Assembly (NCBI GenBank): GCA_022559845.1
Contig: CM040117.1
Coordinates: 146,882,732-146,946,731 of the forward strand
Source: Amorphophallus konjac
Lineage: Eukaryota > Streptophyta > Magnoliopsida > Alismatales > Araceae
Reading direction: 5' to 3'
DNA: 64,000 nucleotides
The notes under the pieces are model-generated. The model saw only the letters and a program-made list of their open reading frames with translations. It was not told where the DNA came from and ran no database searches. A program made the translations under genes and the position numbers. Shown in pieces: positions 1-11,506 of this stretch. The first letter of the stretch is position 1; each line of letters starts with the position of its first letter.

Positions 1-1411
1 TAAGACAAAGCAAACGAAAATGGAAAACCAACAACTAGACTGAACTGTAGCTCAGGACAATGAGCAGATCGGCTCTGGTTCTGAACCAAGAGACCGATGA
101 ATACAACTCTCAATTCCTTCTTCTTTTGATCTCTCTCTTGTCTCTCTCACAGATCTTCTCTTTTAGGTTGTATCTCTCTACTGCACACTCTAATTCTTTT
201 CTAACTCTTTCTGACCTTCTCTTCAAAGTCTCATCATTATCTTGGTCATCATCTCTGTTTGCAGAAGATGCGTCTTATATATCTTCAGTCAGGGACCCAC
301 GTGCTCACCTACTTGGCATGTGGAGGGAACATTCCCGCCAAAAGATTCCAGTAAGCCTTCAGTCACTTGTCCAATTCTGAGCACTGTATCTTCCCTCGTG
401 GCAGTCCTTTTTCAGGGACGGTCCGCCTTGGATCATGTGCCCTCATTAAAGATCTCGAGCAGTTGACCTGTTAACATGTCGAAACATACGATGGTCAAAC
501 ATATATGAATATTGCACAGACTTGCCAAGAGAGTGTTCGACAGTTCATAAAGCTCACATGGGTAGATTTAGTATGCACAGACTTAATGCATACATTGACA
601 GGTTCTACATAAGCCATCAGTGTGCACAAAGAAGTATGCACAGACTTATTATGGCCGAAGGGCTAGAAGATGCATAGACTTCGCATAGCACAAAGATTAG
701 AGATGCACTGACTTAGTTGCACGAAGTTCACCAGTGCACGGACTTTGATTTCGCTCGCACAAAGTGTGCACAGACTTAATAGAGTATAGGACGAATCTGT
801 ACAGACTATGGGGTGCTTGTAGCGAGACATGCACAGACTCATTCAATGCATAAAAAAAATATGCACAGACCTAATCCCAACAGACATGAAACGATGCAAA
901 AACTTAAATGCTCGCAGCAACAAAAGTTGCACAGACTTGTGTGCATGCAGCAACAAGAGTTGCACGGACTTGGTGAGCACACGATGGACTTGCGCCAAAT
1001 GTGAGGATGTATGAAATGCTGCTTGCACCGAGTTCGGTCTTGCACACACCAAGTGTGCACAGACTTTGTGTATGCAAGGAACAAAAAGATGCACTGACTA
1101 TGAGTGTAAATGACTAAGACACATACCGACGTTATCTGGCAGATAACGTGGTATGCACAGACTTAACAAAAAGGTGCACCGACTTTCTATACACTAGAGA
1201 CAGAACATGCACCGACTTTCAATGCGCAAATAGAATATGCACGGACTTCTTATGCGACAGATGCAAGATGCACAGACCTTGTATACTGAATGACGCAACT
1301 ATGCATAGATTTAATCATGTATGTAAAAATCAATTGCAAACACATTTATATATATATATTCCATTCTTACATGACTCATAGATTGTCATTATCAAAACCA
1401 GGGTTCCAACA
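1..1411 (-). mobile_element. Partial LTR of a SIRE-like copia element (minus orientation)
   Basis: This is the promoter-side part of a long LTR; the rest lies off the left edge. Its right end (TTATCAAAACCAGGGTTCCAACA) matches in style the right ends of the LTR at 33219-35149 and, inverted, the start of the LTR at 59634 (TGTTGG ... TTTTGATGATAAC). An A/T-rich TATA-like stretch on the minus strand sits at about 275-282, followed leftwards by pyrimidine-rich sequence as in the other LTRs here. Positions 513-1313 carry a dispersed word array listed separately. No polypurine tract lies immediately right of 1411, so this is probably a 5' LTR or solo LTR, with GCCTG as the outer flank. No gene is present. 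Confidence 0.6.
513..1313. repeat. Dispersed TGCACAGACTT word array in LTR U3
   Basis: The word TGCACAGACTT and one-base variants (TGCACGGACTT, TGCACTGACTA, TGCACCGACTT) recur roughly every 25-45 bases through this stretch, always in the same orientation, separated by unrelated sequence. It is not a simple tandem repeat. The short frames here are made by the repeat and are not genes. The same word in the form TGTACAGACTT recurs at 22213-22610 and 30055-30450. Confidence 0.85.
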
Positions 1412-3217
1412 GCCTGGCGTCTGTGTGGGAATCCACGGCTCACGGGGATTTACGGAGGTCCTGGATAATGTCACCTAGTCGGCTCCAAGGAATATGGAGA
1501 TGAGAGGATCCCCTACCAAGGTAGGAATGCAACTAGTATGGTAAAATTGTATGAACCTTTGTGCACCAGAGTGCATGTAAATTCTAGCCTAAGACTAACA
1601 AACAATGATCAACCAAAGGCAATAATGATGCAAGCAAGAATGATAACCAGGGTGAGATAAATAGCACCCAAAATAATTACCGAAATGGTGGAAGATATAA
1701 GAAAAGTGTAAATATACGGGTGCACTGTAGCTCAAAAAAAATGGTCTGATGGGAGACCGCTCAAGGAGTATAAATGGCCCAAAGTAGGACCGTAGTATGA
1801 CAGGGAGCAGTAAACAATAAAGATGCAGAACTAAAATGAATAATGACAGCGTACCTGAGTGAACTAGGCGGTCTAACAAACGACCGTCAACACTGTGAAA
1901 TGGCCCTGAAAGGAGCACAGAAAGTAATAAATTCACAGAGGTGTAAATAACAGAAACGTACCTGAGACAGAGGGAGGCGATCTATCGTCCGACCATTGGA
2001 TACCAGAGACGGCCCGAAATGGACCGCAAGACAGGCTCACAGAGATATGAACGGCAGAAGCAAAGAGAATTAACGTACTTGAGACAAAAGAAAGCAGTCT
2101 ATTGACTGACCGCAGAACGCCAAAAATGGCCCACGGAGGACCACAATAGACCCAGAGAACAGAAGACAACAAGAACAGAAACGAGAAATCTGAGGAGACT
2201 AAAGGCCAACTCAAACAAAGATAGGAAAGCAGGTCAACAACATCAAAAGCGCGATGGGCATAAGGCATCCCACCGTGATCGCCAAACAAGGGATGTAGAT
2301 ATTTTTTTCCCTCCCTATCTATGTGAAATGTGCTAAGAGGAGGAAAAGAGTGAATGTGTGTGTGAGTGAATAGCATGAAAAAGACAAACGATGCAAGCAA
2401 TGAATCACTCACAAGCATGGACAAGTTGTGATCACCACCAAGGTATTAAGTGCAAGGAGAGGGCACCACATACCTTGGAAAGGGGAGACGGATGAGGACA
2501 CTCGCCCAATGACGCAACCCTGGTACAGGATGAAGACGGTCCGCTGGAGACCGCTGAAGAACGTAGACGGTCGAATGATAGACCATGTACAGTGCTGAAG
2601 AGGAATGCGGGAAGAAGACCTGGTTGGCGACTAAACGGTCCGTTATCAGCCGCAAACAGAAGCTGGATAGTCTGAGGAAGACCGCACACCTCTGTAAACG
2701 GTCTGAGGTGAACCGTGTGGAAGCTCCAGATCCCAAGCCATGAGACTTAATCCACCACCCCTTCCGGCCGGCCAGAGGGGATGGGCCTCATGCTAGAACT
2801 GCTGCTGACCTGCAAAGCAACATAAATGACCAGAAAGCACAACCCAAATTAATTTACGAAGTGTAATATCTACGAAAATGAATGGAAGACTAAACACATA
2901 AATGGAATGAGGGATACCTGGGGGTTGGGTTTTTAAACCCCTATGGGGCGTGGAAAACGGTAGGAAGGAGAAAGAATGAGAGAGGGACAGTGAAAAACGC
3001 AGGTAGAAGTAAAGGAAGATGAACATGCAATGATGAACGAACCACGAAAAATGACTAAATGAAGACACTAAACACAAACGACTCGAACTACTCTTTGAAC
3101 CAAAGGCTTGGTGGACGTGGAAAGCCTTCCTCCCTGGCTGGAACTCGCTCAAGAAAGTGGCAGTACTTTGACGTGAATTCCATAATCTCCCCCCCTCACG
3201 AGCTTGGACTAAGGGTG

Positions 3218-3226
3218 CTATTTATA
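3218..3226 (-). promoter_or_regulatory. Probable LTR TATA box
   Basis: Minus-strand TATAAATAG, in the same context (GCTATTTATAG on plus) as at 20945-20953 and 28781-28789. It would drive leftward transcription of the retroelement whose LTR this is. Confidence 0.5.
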
Positions 3227-3440
3227 GACCCTTGAAAGTCAGCCCCAAATTAGAGATTTTCCAGTGAGAATTAGGCCGAGATTCTTTTGGATAAATCGTA
3301 GATAAAACTCCCATCTTTCACCAGGATCAAACGGCATCGAATTTGGCTGAGAATCCGTATAGAAAAAGGTGGAACAATCACCTAATTTAACCACGAATGG
3401 ATAGAGAAAAGTCAACTAGATCATGATCTCGGCCATGAAA

Positions 3441-3819
3441 GCGGTCTAACGATAGGCCGCCCACCATTATACACGGTCCATTGGTAGACCGTCTATAGGG
3501 GGTCGGTGAAAAAAATAAATAATAAGATAAATAAATTATTTATCCAAAGAACAGTCCGACTGGTCCGGCGTAGGACTCTAGATTGACAAACGGTCTATCG
3601 ATAGACTGCCCAACAGGTCAAACGGCCCATCTCCAGACCGTTTACACGGTGTCGGTGATAAATAAATAAAAATAAGATAAATAGATATTTATCTGAAAAA
3701 CCAACCCGTTTAGGACTCTGGCCATTAAACGGTCTGCTGGTGGACCACCCAACTTGAATAAACAGTCTAATGCAAGACCGTTTATTAGGTTGTCGGTGGA
3801 AAATCAAAGATAAGATAAA
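3441..3819. repeat. Tandem repeat of about 105 bp units, left part (units A, B and most of C)
   Basis: Units start near 3441, 3590 and 3729. Each holds two ACGGTC-N8-GACCGT-type words, then a GGTCGGTGAAAA-like segment and an A/T-rich tail ending TATTTATCC. The third unit is cut at ATAAA (3815-3819) by the Tekay insertion. It resumes at 14852, and a fourth unit follows at 14872. Confidence 0.8.
3815..3819. other. Target-site duplication, left copy
   Basis: ATAAA directly before the TGTAG start of the 5' LTR. The identical 5 bases follow the 3' LTR at 14847-14851. Confidence 0.9.
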
Positions 3820-6800
3820 TGTAGAACCCTGGCATATTATTAAATAAAATAAAAGGAACTTATAAAGAAAATTCTTGAAAAATACAATAGGTCAAATTTC
3901 AACCAATTTATAAAAATCCCAAAAAATGATATTCATGTAAAGGACTAATAACTTAGAAAGTTTGTCTTCTACGACCAACCCAAAAGAAAATTTTAAGAGA
4001 GCCGAATTAGCATATTTAAGCCCAAATCAACACTTAACCTAACCGAACCTTAGATCATCGAATTCAGGCCCAATTCTCGATCTTTTAAGCCAAAACCAAT
4101 CCCAAACGAATGGCCTAGATGATTAGATCGATTCCCCTCTCGGTATCCATCGAAACCCTAATTTAAAAATTCAAATTTTTAGCTGAGGCGGCGACGTGAC
4201 TAGGTCAAGGCGCGAATCTCGTGCGACCAACTTGGAAGACTCTATCCCCTCTAATCAATGCCTCTAGAGACCAATTGACTCTATAAAATAAAACCCTAGT
4301 CGACCTAGAAGCGATTGGATGCTGTGGCGGCCGACGAGGTTCGTGGACAAGGGTGCATTCTGACGATCTTTTGGAGGTGTTCCCCCTAGCGGCCGATGAC
4401 CATCATCCTTCTTCTTCCCTTGTTTAAGGTAGGTTTTAGCAGATAAACCCTAAGTATCGTATATGGTTAGATTCATCTCTTATTCCTCTTTCTAATGATC
4501 TAAAAAGCCCTAAAATTGATGTAGTATCTTGCGAGAATTCTAGGTTCTAGCGGAAGCATGTCAGATTTAGGGTTTTCTTGATGATCCATGTTTAATGTAG
4601 GTATTAGCAGGCATTAAGATTAAATTGATCTTGCTATCATGTGCATATTCCTGTTCTCATTCCAGTGGTAGCTTTTTGCCTAATTTTCATGCTCTACATG
4701 TTGTGTATTAGTCGTTTTCATTACCCCTAGTCGAGCCCGTTAGAGTTCGGGCATAGCGTCCCTGGCGCGGTCCTAACAGGAACCGCTCTATCTTGAACAG
4801 CCCCGCGATAGACCGTGTGGTCTAGGGCGACGGCCATTTATTGACCGTTTAATTGTCTTTGCGTTCCAAATCGCCCGTGAGCAGGACGGCTATGTCTAGA
4901 CCGTTCAAAGATCCCCTGCGGCCCTCGATAAACCGTGCAGGCCCTGTCTGACCTTCGGGCTAGGGTGACATGCACGGCCTATCGATCGACCGCTGAGGTT
5001 AGTTGAGCGGATCCAGACGGACCTCTCTATCACACAGAAATGGTTTTTATCGATTTAAGCATGCTTAGTTCTTGCTAATTGAAACCGGTAGGTAGGATAT
5101 CAAACCACAGATAAATTGGTAACAACATAAAGTGTAATTTTACTCAATCTCGGCATGTCACCTTCATCTTCTTTATCAATTGTACGTCCCTCGCTCTTAT
5201 TACAATTTTGTGAATGCATAACCTTAATCATGTTACAATGAAAAGGAAATTTTAATAGGAATGCTCTGACAGTCATTCCACTCCGGTGGAGTTGACTGAC
5301 CGCCGCATATTGTTTTCCGATGATTGTAGCCCTCAAACTCTTGTAATGGTTGGAACTCTCCATCGGATACTCCTTCCGTTGGACTAGGACCTCCATTATG
5401 AGACCTCCGTAAGCCCCCGTGAGGCTGGGATTCCCACTAGGATGTCGGGCAGGTTGTACCTCAAATCCTGCACCAAATTGACTCGATCGAATCACATAGA
5501 TCACCCTGTTCTGAGTCACGGACCGCATTGGACCGTCTGAGTGTTGCACGGCCGAAATCGGACCGTGTTACGCTTGGCGCGGCCCAGAGGAGACCGTGTA
5601 ACTCTAGATGAGTGCCAAGTCTTGATGGTCGATTATCCTTGATTTTTCTTCGACCTGGCCATGTTAAGTCGACCCAGAAGCCTCTAGGATAACCTAAGAA
5701 CCGTGAGCTGAACCCTGGTTCAGTTCCACCTTGCCTATGGTGGCCTAGGACCCCTTTTGGGTAGCTTCTCTATCCTGCTTGGCCCATTTATTCAACGGAC
5801 AGAAGAGGCCCGTTTAGTCCATGGAACGGACCAATGACTGACCGTTCAGGTACTACGCGGCCGAATATGGACCGTGTATCCTTCTGAAATGATTCTGTGA
5901 TTCATGATGTTGAATGCCAAAGACCTGTTGGTTCTTGATAAACTTGAACTGTCTGGACAGAATGTCTACTCTGACTTACCCTTGGAATTTTTCAAGATAA
6001 GTTCTGTACCTTGCAATTATTGGCCATTTACCTTGATTAATGTCTAGACAACTTGGGATCTTGGATCCATTAAATCAATGCCAATGTATCATAAGGGCCC
6101 GGTATGGTCTTGGGAGGAGTACCCGAAAAGTACAAGTGTCCCGGGGAGTTGTAATGACATGGTGAGGCATTGCACCGAGTGCATGACTAGCATGATGTCT
6201 ACGACATATTCTTGTACATGATCTCTCTCTCTTGTGTTCTACATTGATGAATTCCTTTGGAATTAGTTACATGACTTGGTTATTTCATGCTTGATTGGCC
6301 AATTTCAGTTATACTTGTTCGTGATCTCTTATTGTCCTTATTCTGTTATTATATCGTCATCTTTATTTTCTTTCTCGTATAACATAAATGCAAATTGGTT
6401 AATTACTTAAACTTGCCTGCTATTACCTATTGAGCGTTTGCTCACCCAGTTGTTTCCCCCTTTTTTCGAGTAGCTCAGGTGAGGATTCTTAGTCTGATGG
6501 GGATGGGCAGGAGTGAAGTCCATGGAGTGAGCCAGCTAGAGAGCCTTAACGAGATGTCCTTAGAGAGTTCTAGTCAAGATAGTCATTTTGTTTCAGAGTC
6601 GTGTTGAGTTGTAATTGTGAGGTCAATGGATATGTAACTATGTTAAGTTGCCCGATATTGAGATTTTCTTTGGTACATTATTTATGGTTGATCATGGAAC
6701 TCTTTATATTTTAATTAGATTGGTATTTAATGGTTATGATGGAATTTTATGGCCACGATTTTGAGCTGAATGTATGGATTCGTTAGCCAAGACACAGCAT

Positions 6801-6869
6801 GTCTGGAAATCAACATATTGTTAACTATTTCTACTGTCGCGTTCCAATATTCCGTGTCGGGGCGTGACA
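3820..6869 (+). repeat. 5' LTR of the Tekay-like element
   Basis: 3050 bp, homologous along its length to 11507-14846. It contains no gene. Between 4767 and 5876 it carries at least nine bipartite words of the form RCGGYC-N7/8-GACCGY, at 4767, 4830, 4886, 4974, 5518, 5548, 5579, 5826 and 5857. It lacks the 282 bp duplication seen in the 3' LTR. Confidence 0.93.
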
Positions 6870-6875
6870 GTTTGG

Positions 6876-6887
6876 TGGTATCAGAGC
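6876..6887 (+). other. Primer-binding site (initiator Met tRNA type)
   Basis: TGGTATCAGAGC begins 7 bases after the 5' LTR. It matches the 3' end complement of plant initiator methionine tRNA used by most plant LTR retrotransposons. Confidence 0.9.
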
Positions 6888-7080
6888 CTAGGTTTTCTTG
6901 TGTTCCTAGGTTCTCTAAGTTCTAGGGTTCTAGGTAGTGTCCTAGGACCTAAAACCCTGTTACAAGTCTAAGGATCCAACCCCATGAGATTTGGGTAGAG
7001 ACTTGGGTTAAGTTAATAATTTAACTCTAGAAAGTTTACTTTTAAATAAATTAATCTATTCCACATATAGGGTTCGTGAA

Positions 7081-7943
7081 ATGGCGGTGAAACGTGCACA
7101 ATGGAGGGACATGCAGCGAATGGTACAAGGTTTAACTCGGGCCCTACAGCAAGTGGCCCAAGGAGGAGCGGCTCACCAGGGAGCAGGAGATCTTCATCAA
7201 AACTTCTGTGGGATGAATCCCCCACGATTCAGCGGCTCGACGAATTCGGATGAAGCCGAGCACTGGCTGAAGAAGATGGATAGAATTTTTGAAGTAATGC
7301 AGTGTAGTGATCAAGAGCGTGTTCTCCTAACGACCTTTTAGTTAGAACGAGATGCCAGAACATGGTGGGATGCTGTGAAAGCCACCTTAGGAGACCGTCA
7401 AGTGGCGTGGAAGGAGTTTGAGGAACTCTTCAACAATAAATATTTTTTTGACAGAGTGCAAGAGAAGAAGGCGGCAGAGTGTGCTACTTTGAAACAAAGG
7501 AATCTATATGTTGCCGAGTACGAAGCCCAGTTTTCTAGATTGTCTCGTTATGCGACTCATCTAGTGTCTACTGAGAAGATGAAGGCCAAGCGCTTTCTTA
7601 ATGGGCTGAAGCTGCATTACATCAACCAGCTAGCCCCAATGGAGATCCAGACTTACGTCGAGATGGTGAGGAAGGCTCAAGTTCTGGATGATACCTTAGA
7701 GATGACGGAAAAGATTCGTGGGAAGAATCCCAAGAAAGAATATACTACTAGCTCTGGGAATTTTAAACCCTGTAATGGCAAGAAGAGGCCCAATGGCGGG
7801 TCCAGTTCATGGAAAGGCAAGATGTCGAAAAATGATGAGAAGAAGTCGGGTCCGATCGCACCATCCAAGGCCCTTTGCAAGTATTGTGACCGCCCAGGTC
7901 ACAAGATGGAGGAATGCTGGCGTAAGTTAGGCGCCTATCTACG
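7081..7943 (+). pseudogene. Gag (Tekay-like), broken
   Basis: Capsid/nucleocapsid precursor. From ATG at 7081 the frame reads through a retrotransposon gag domain, with a first block around NPPRFSG and a second around WKEFEELFNNKYF. It ends in a CCHC zinc knuckle, CKYCDRPGHKMEECW, near 7876-7920. A TAG at 7339-7341 splits the gene in frame. It fits a CAG-to-TAG change because the family normally has glutamine there. Just after the knuckle a frameshift moves the reading into the protease frame. The N-terminus is short compared with typical Tekay gag proteins, so the true start may lie elsewhere or have been lost. Confidence 0.85.
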
Positions 7944-9524
7944 TTGCGGGAGTCGAGACCCCTCCTGTCAGATCAAGCTACACCAAACAAGCCTCAAGGA
8001 AGTTGGAAGCAGCAGGGCAAGCTTCAAGCCCTACAAGAAGAAGAGACGGGAACCACCGAGGAGGGTGGACTTGTTGAAGGTACACTCATTGTTCATGATA
8101 AGCCGGCATTTGTTCTGTTCGATATTGGAGCTACGCACTCTTTTATTTCTCAAAATTTTGTTAAGTCTTTAGCTGTGAAACCTGTGTTAATGAATTCCCC
8201 ACTAGAAATTTCGACCCCTATTGGTTCCGGATCTACAATCAAATATTTCTATCCTTCTAGTAAGGTTATGATTAATGAGCAAAATATGCCAGCAGATTTA
8301 GTTTGTATGGATATGAAGGATTATGATGTAATCCTGGGAGCTGATTGGTTGGCTAAGTATGAGGCCAATGTTCATTGCAGCACTAGCTCGGTGTCTTTTT
8401 CTGGACACCCCGCACTTTCTTTTGTAGGGGTTAGGCACTCTAGGTCTGTGCCGCTTGTTTCGGCTCTTCGAGCGGAGAAGTTATTGAGGAAAGGATGTCA
8501 GGCTTTTCTAGCCTTTGTTTCTTTGACCCCTAAGAGGAAGATTGAGATAAAGGATATTCCTATTGTTCGATACTATCAAGATGTCTTTCTTGAGGAATTG
8601 CCAGGACTTCCACCTGAGAGGGAGGTAGTCTTCTCTACTGATTTAACTCCTGGCGCGTCTCCTGTTTCAAGGGCTCCGTATCGTATGTCTCCTACGGAGC
8701 TGAAGGAATTGAAACGACAATTGATGGAGTTACTTGAGAAGGGGTTCATTCATCCTAGTACATCCCCGTGGGGAGCCCCGGTGTTGTTCATCCGAAAGAA
8801 GGATGGTTCGATGAGGCTATGCATTGACTATCGGCAATTGAACCAGCTTACTATCAAGAACAAGTACCCATTGCCGAGAATTGACGAGCTATTTGACCAG
8901 ATAGCAGGAGCCCAATATTTTTCTAAGATCGATCTTCGATCAGGATATCATCAGCTGCGGATCAAGGATGAGGATATCTTTAAAATAGCCTTCCGTAGTA
9001 GGTATGGACATTTTGAATTTGAAGTCATGCCTTTTGGACTAACAAATGCACCTGCAGCTTTTATGCAGTTGATGAACAGCGTGTTCCGGCCCTATCTTGA
9101 TCAGTGGGTCGTAGTATTTATTGATGATATTTTAATATACTCCAAGAGTGAGAAGGAGCATGTTGAACACTTCAGGATGGCATTGCAGCTATTGAGAGAC
9201 CATCAGTTGTACGCCAAATTTAGCAAGTGTGACTTTTGGCTGCAAGAAGTGTCTTTTCTAGGACACATTATCACCAAGGAAGGTACTTCCGTTGATCCTT
9301 CGAAAGTGGAGGTAGTAAAGAATTGGGATAGGCCTACTAATGTAACCGAGATAAGAAGTTTCCTAGGCCTGGCAGGCTATTACCGAAGGTTTATTAAATA
9401 TTTCTCCAAAATTGTGATACCTTTAACAAGATTAACCCGTAAGGAGAACCAATTTCATTGGTCGGAAGATTGTGAGCGAAGTTTCCAAACCCTGAAGGAG
9501 TGTTTAACTATTGCCCTGTTTTAG
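7944..9524 (+). pseudogene. Protease and reverse transcriptase (Tekay-like pol, 5' part)
   Basis: An open stretch of about 526 codons. A retropepsin-like region is seen early ([12 protein letters not shown]): the aspartate is kept, but the usual serine of the DSGA signature is isoleucine. The reverse transcriptase follows, with [40 protein letters not shown] and the catalytic [16 protein letters not shown] in place of YVDD is common in Ty3 elements. The frame ends at 9524 through a one-base deletion near 9515. The remainder of pol continues in the next frame. The listed start is only the beginning of the open frame; protease is normally made as a Gag-Pol fusion. Confidence 0.92.
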
Positions 9525-10135
9525 CCTTACCTTCTGGAGAAGGAGGTTTTGTCGTTTACACTGATGCTTCAGGTATTGGCCTAGATTGTGTGCTTATGCA
9601 ACACGGGAAAGTGATAGCCTATTCTTCTAGGCAGTTAAGGAAGCACGAAGAGAATTATCTTTTTCATGATCTGGAGCTTGCAGCGGTAGTTTTTGCCTTG
9701 AAAATTTGGAGGCATTACTTGTATGGAGAAACATTCACAGTGTTCTCGGATCACAAGAGCTTGAGATACCTGTTTTCTCATAAGGAACTTAATATGAGGT
9801 AGAGGAGATGGCTTGAGTACTTGAAGGACTTTGATTTTTCTATAGAGTACCATCCGGGAAAGGGGAATGTGGTGGCAGATGCTTCAAGCCGCAAGCCGAT
9901 CGCTAGATTATCAAGTCTCATGTTGCAAGAATGGAGATTGTTAGAACAGTTGGCTAGCTTAGATCTCAATATTGGCAAGGATCGGGTTATGATTGCACAG
10001 ATTCAGCTTCGTCCAGAATTATTAATGGAAATTCAGTCCTTGCAAGGCAACGATCCGGTATTGGTAGAGATCAAGGAAAGTTTGAACTTTAGACCAGATT
10101 TCGTGTTAGCTGATGACGACATATTATTATTTTGA
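9500..10135 (+). pseudogene. RNase H and linker (Tekay-like pol, middle part)
   Basis: RNase H of the Ty3 type: [15 protein letters not shown], the [19 protein letters not shown] helix region, [11 protein letters not shown] and, after a stop at 9800-9802, HPGKGNVVADASSRK. The stop is TAG in a place where the family has glutamine, so CAG to TAG. A second in-frame stop (TGA, 10133-10135, fitting CGA to TGA) ends the linker before the integrase zinc finger. Frame 9500-10135 is otherwise continuous. Confidence 0.9.
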
Positions 10136-10147
10136 GGAAGGACCTGT

Positions 10148-11431
10148 ATGCCAGATGTAACTGAAGTAAAGAGTAAGATCTTAGAAGAAGCTCATAAGTC
10201 TAAGTATACTATTCATCCTGGGGGTACTAAGATGTATCGAGACTTGAAAAGATCCTTTTGGTGGCCAAATATGAAGAAGGAAGTTACCGAATTTGTAAGC
10301 AGGTGCCTAGTGTGTCAACAAGGCAAGGCTGAGCATTTCAGACCTGCAGGGAAGTTAAAGCCACTTGATATACCCCAATGGAAGTGGGAGAGCATTGGTA
10401 TGAATTTTATCATGGGTCTACCTAGACTCGCAGTGGATTTGATGCAATATGGGTCATTGTCGATAGATTGACTAAGTCTGCCCATTTCTTGTCCATTAAG
10501 TCTAGATGGACAGTTGATGTTTTGGCTACTTTATATATGAAGGAAATTGTAAAACTTCATGGAATACCAATCAGTATCGTGCTTGATAGAGACCCCAGGT
10601 TCACTTTACACTTCTGGAGAGGATTACAAAAATCCCTGGGTACTCGTTTAAATTTCAGCACGGCCTTTCATCCACAAACAGACGGACAGACTGAGAGAAC
10701 CAATAAGATTGTGGAAGATATGTTAAGAGCTTGTGTGATTGATTTTGGAGGCTGTTGGCATGAACATTTGGCTTTGATTGAGTTCGCCTACAACAATAGT
10801 TACCAGTCCAGTATCCAGATGGCTCCATTTGAAGCTCTTTATGGGAGAAGTTGTAGATCACCCCTATGATGGAACGAGGTAGGTAAGAAATAATGGTTGG
10901 GACCAGATCTCATTTTAGAATCATCTAAAAATATCCGTATTATCAAAGATCATCTACAAGTGGCTCAATCAAGATAGAAGAGTTATGCTGATAATAGGAG
11001 GAGAGCCTTAGAATTTCAAGCTGGCGAGCATGTGCTCTTGAAAGTTTCACCAACAAGAGGAATCCAAAGGTTCGGTATTCGTGGCAAGTTAAGTCCAAGA
11101 TATATTTGCCCATTCGAGGTTCTGGAAAGAATTGGAGAAGTTGCATACCGTTTAGCTTTAGCACCCCAGTTATTTGGAGTTCATAATGTCTTTCATGTAT
11201 CGATGTTGCGAAAATATGTTTATGACTCACATCATTCAGCATGTGGATTTGGAATTGAAGGAAGATTTAACTTATGAAGAAAGACCTATCAAGATTTTAG
11301 ACCATAAGCAGCAGCAACTCAGAAATCGATCTATACATATGGTCAAGGTTCAGTGGAGTCGGCATAGAACGGAAGAAGCTACTTGGGAATCTGAGAACGT
11401 TATTCGGAAGCAATACCCTGATTTATTCTAA
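10148..11431 (+). pseudogene. Integrase with GPY/F module and chromodomain (Tekay-like pol, 3' part)
   Basis: An HHCC zinc finger (HPGGTKMYRDLKR ... CLVCQQGK) is followed by the catalytic core. The first acidic position, usually MDF in this family, reads MNF here, so the first catalytic aspartate appears lost. The second (VLDRDPRF) and the glutamate (GQTERTN) are present. A frameshift near 10440, stops at 10867-10869 and further downstream, and a second frameshift near 11225 break the gene. A GPY/F-like module (GIRGKLSPRYICPFEVLE) and a C-terminal chromodomain-like segment (VKVQWSRHRTEEATWE) mark it as a chromovirus. The chromodomain normally steers insertion to particular chromatin. Confidence 0.9.
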
Positions 11432-11494
11432 GGTTAGTTATTCTACTCCCCATTTTTGATAAGTGCAGTGAATTTGGAGGATCAAATTCCTTAA

Positions 11495-11506
11495 AATGGG
11501 GGAGGG
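11495..11506 (+). other. Polypurine tract
   Basis: AATGGGGGAGGG lies immediately before the 3' LTR start TGTAG. It is the expected plus-strand DNA primer site. Confidence 0.85.

Larger units (their letters stand above)
1412..3819 (-). mobile_element. LTR-like non-coding sequence, interrupted by the Tekay element
   Basis: No credible coding sequence is present. The stretch continues beyond the inserted chromovirus at 14852-15431. A minus-strand TATA box (CTATTTATA on plus, 3218-3226) is identical to that of the LTRs at 19667 and 27492, so this is most likely LTR sequence of a minus-strand retroelement, with U3 to the right. Near 1852-2110 there is a diverged tandem repeat of about 110 bp (units beginning near GTACCTGAG, GTACCTGAGACAG and GTACTTGAGACAA). 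ACGGTC...GACCGT words are scattered from 1742 to 3781. The exact LTR ends are not defined. Confidence 0.5.

Noticed and set aside
513..1313. CRISPR-like array of regularly spaced repeats
   Set aside because: The repeated word is only about 11 bp, spacing is irregular, and the context is a plant LTR.
1595..3152. Several minus-strand frames of 85-163 codons
   Set aside because: Located in LTR-like sequence with word arrays; content is hydrophobic and Ser-rich without domains, with no supporting gene structure.
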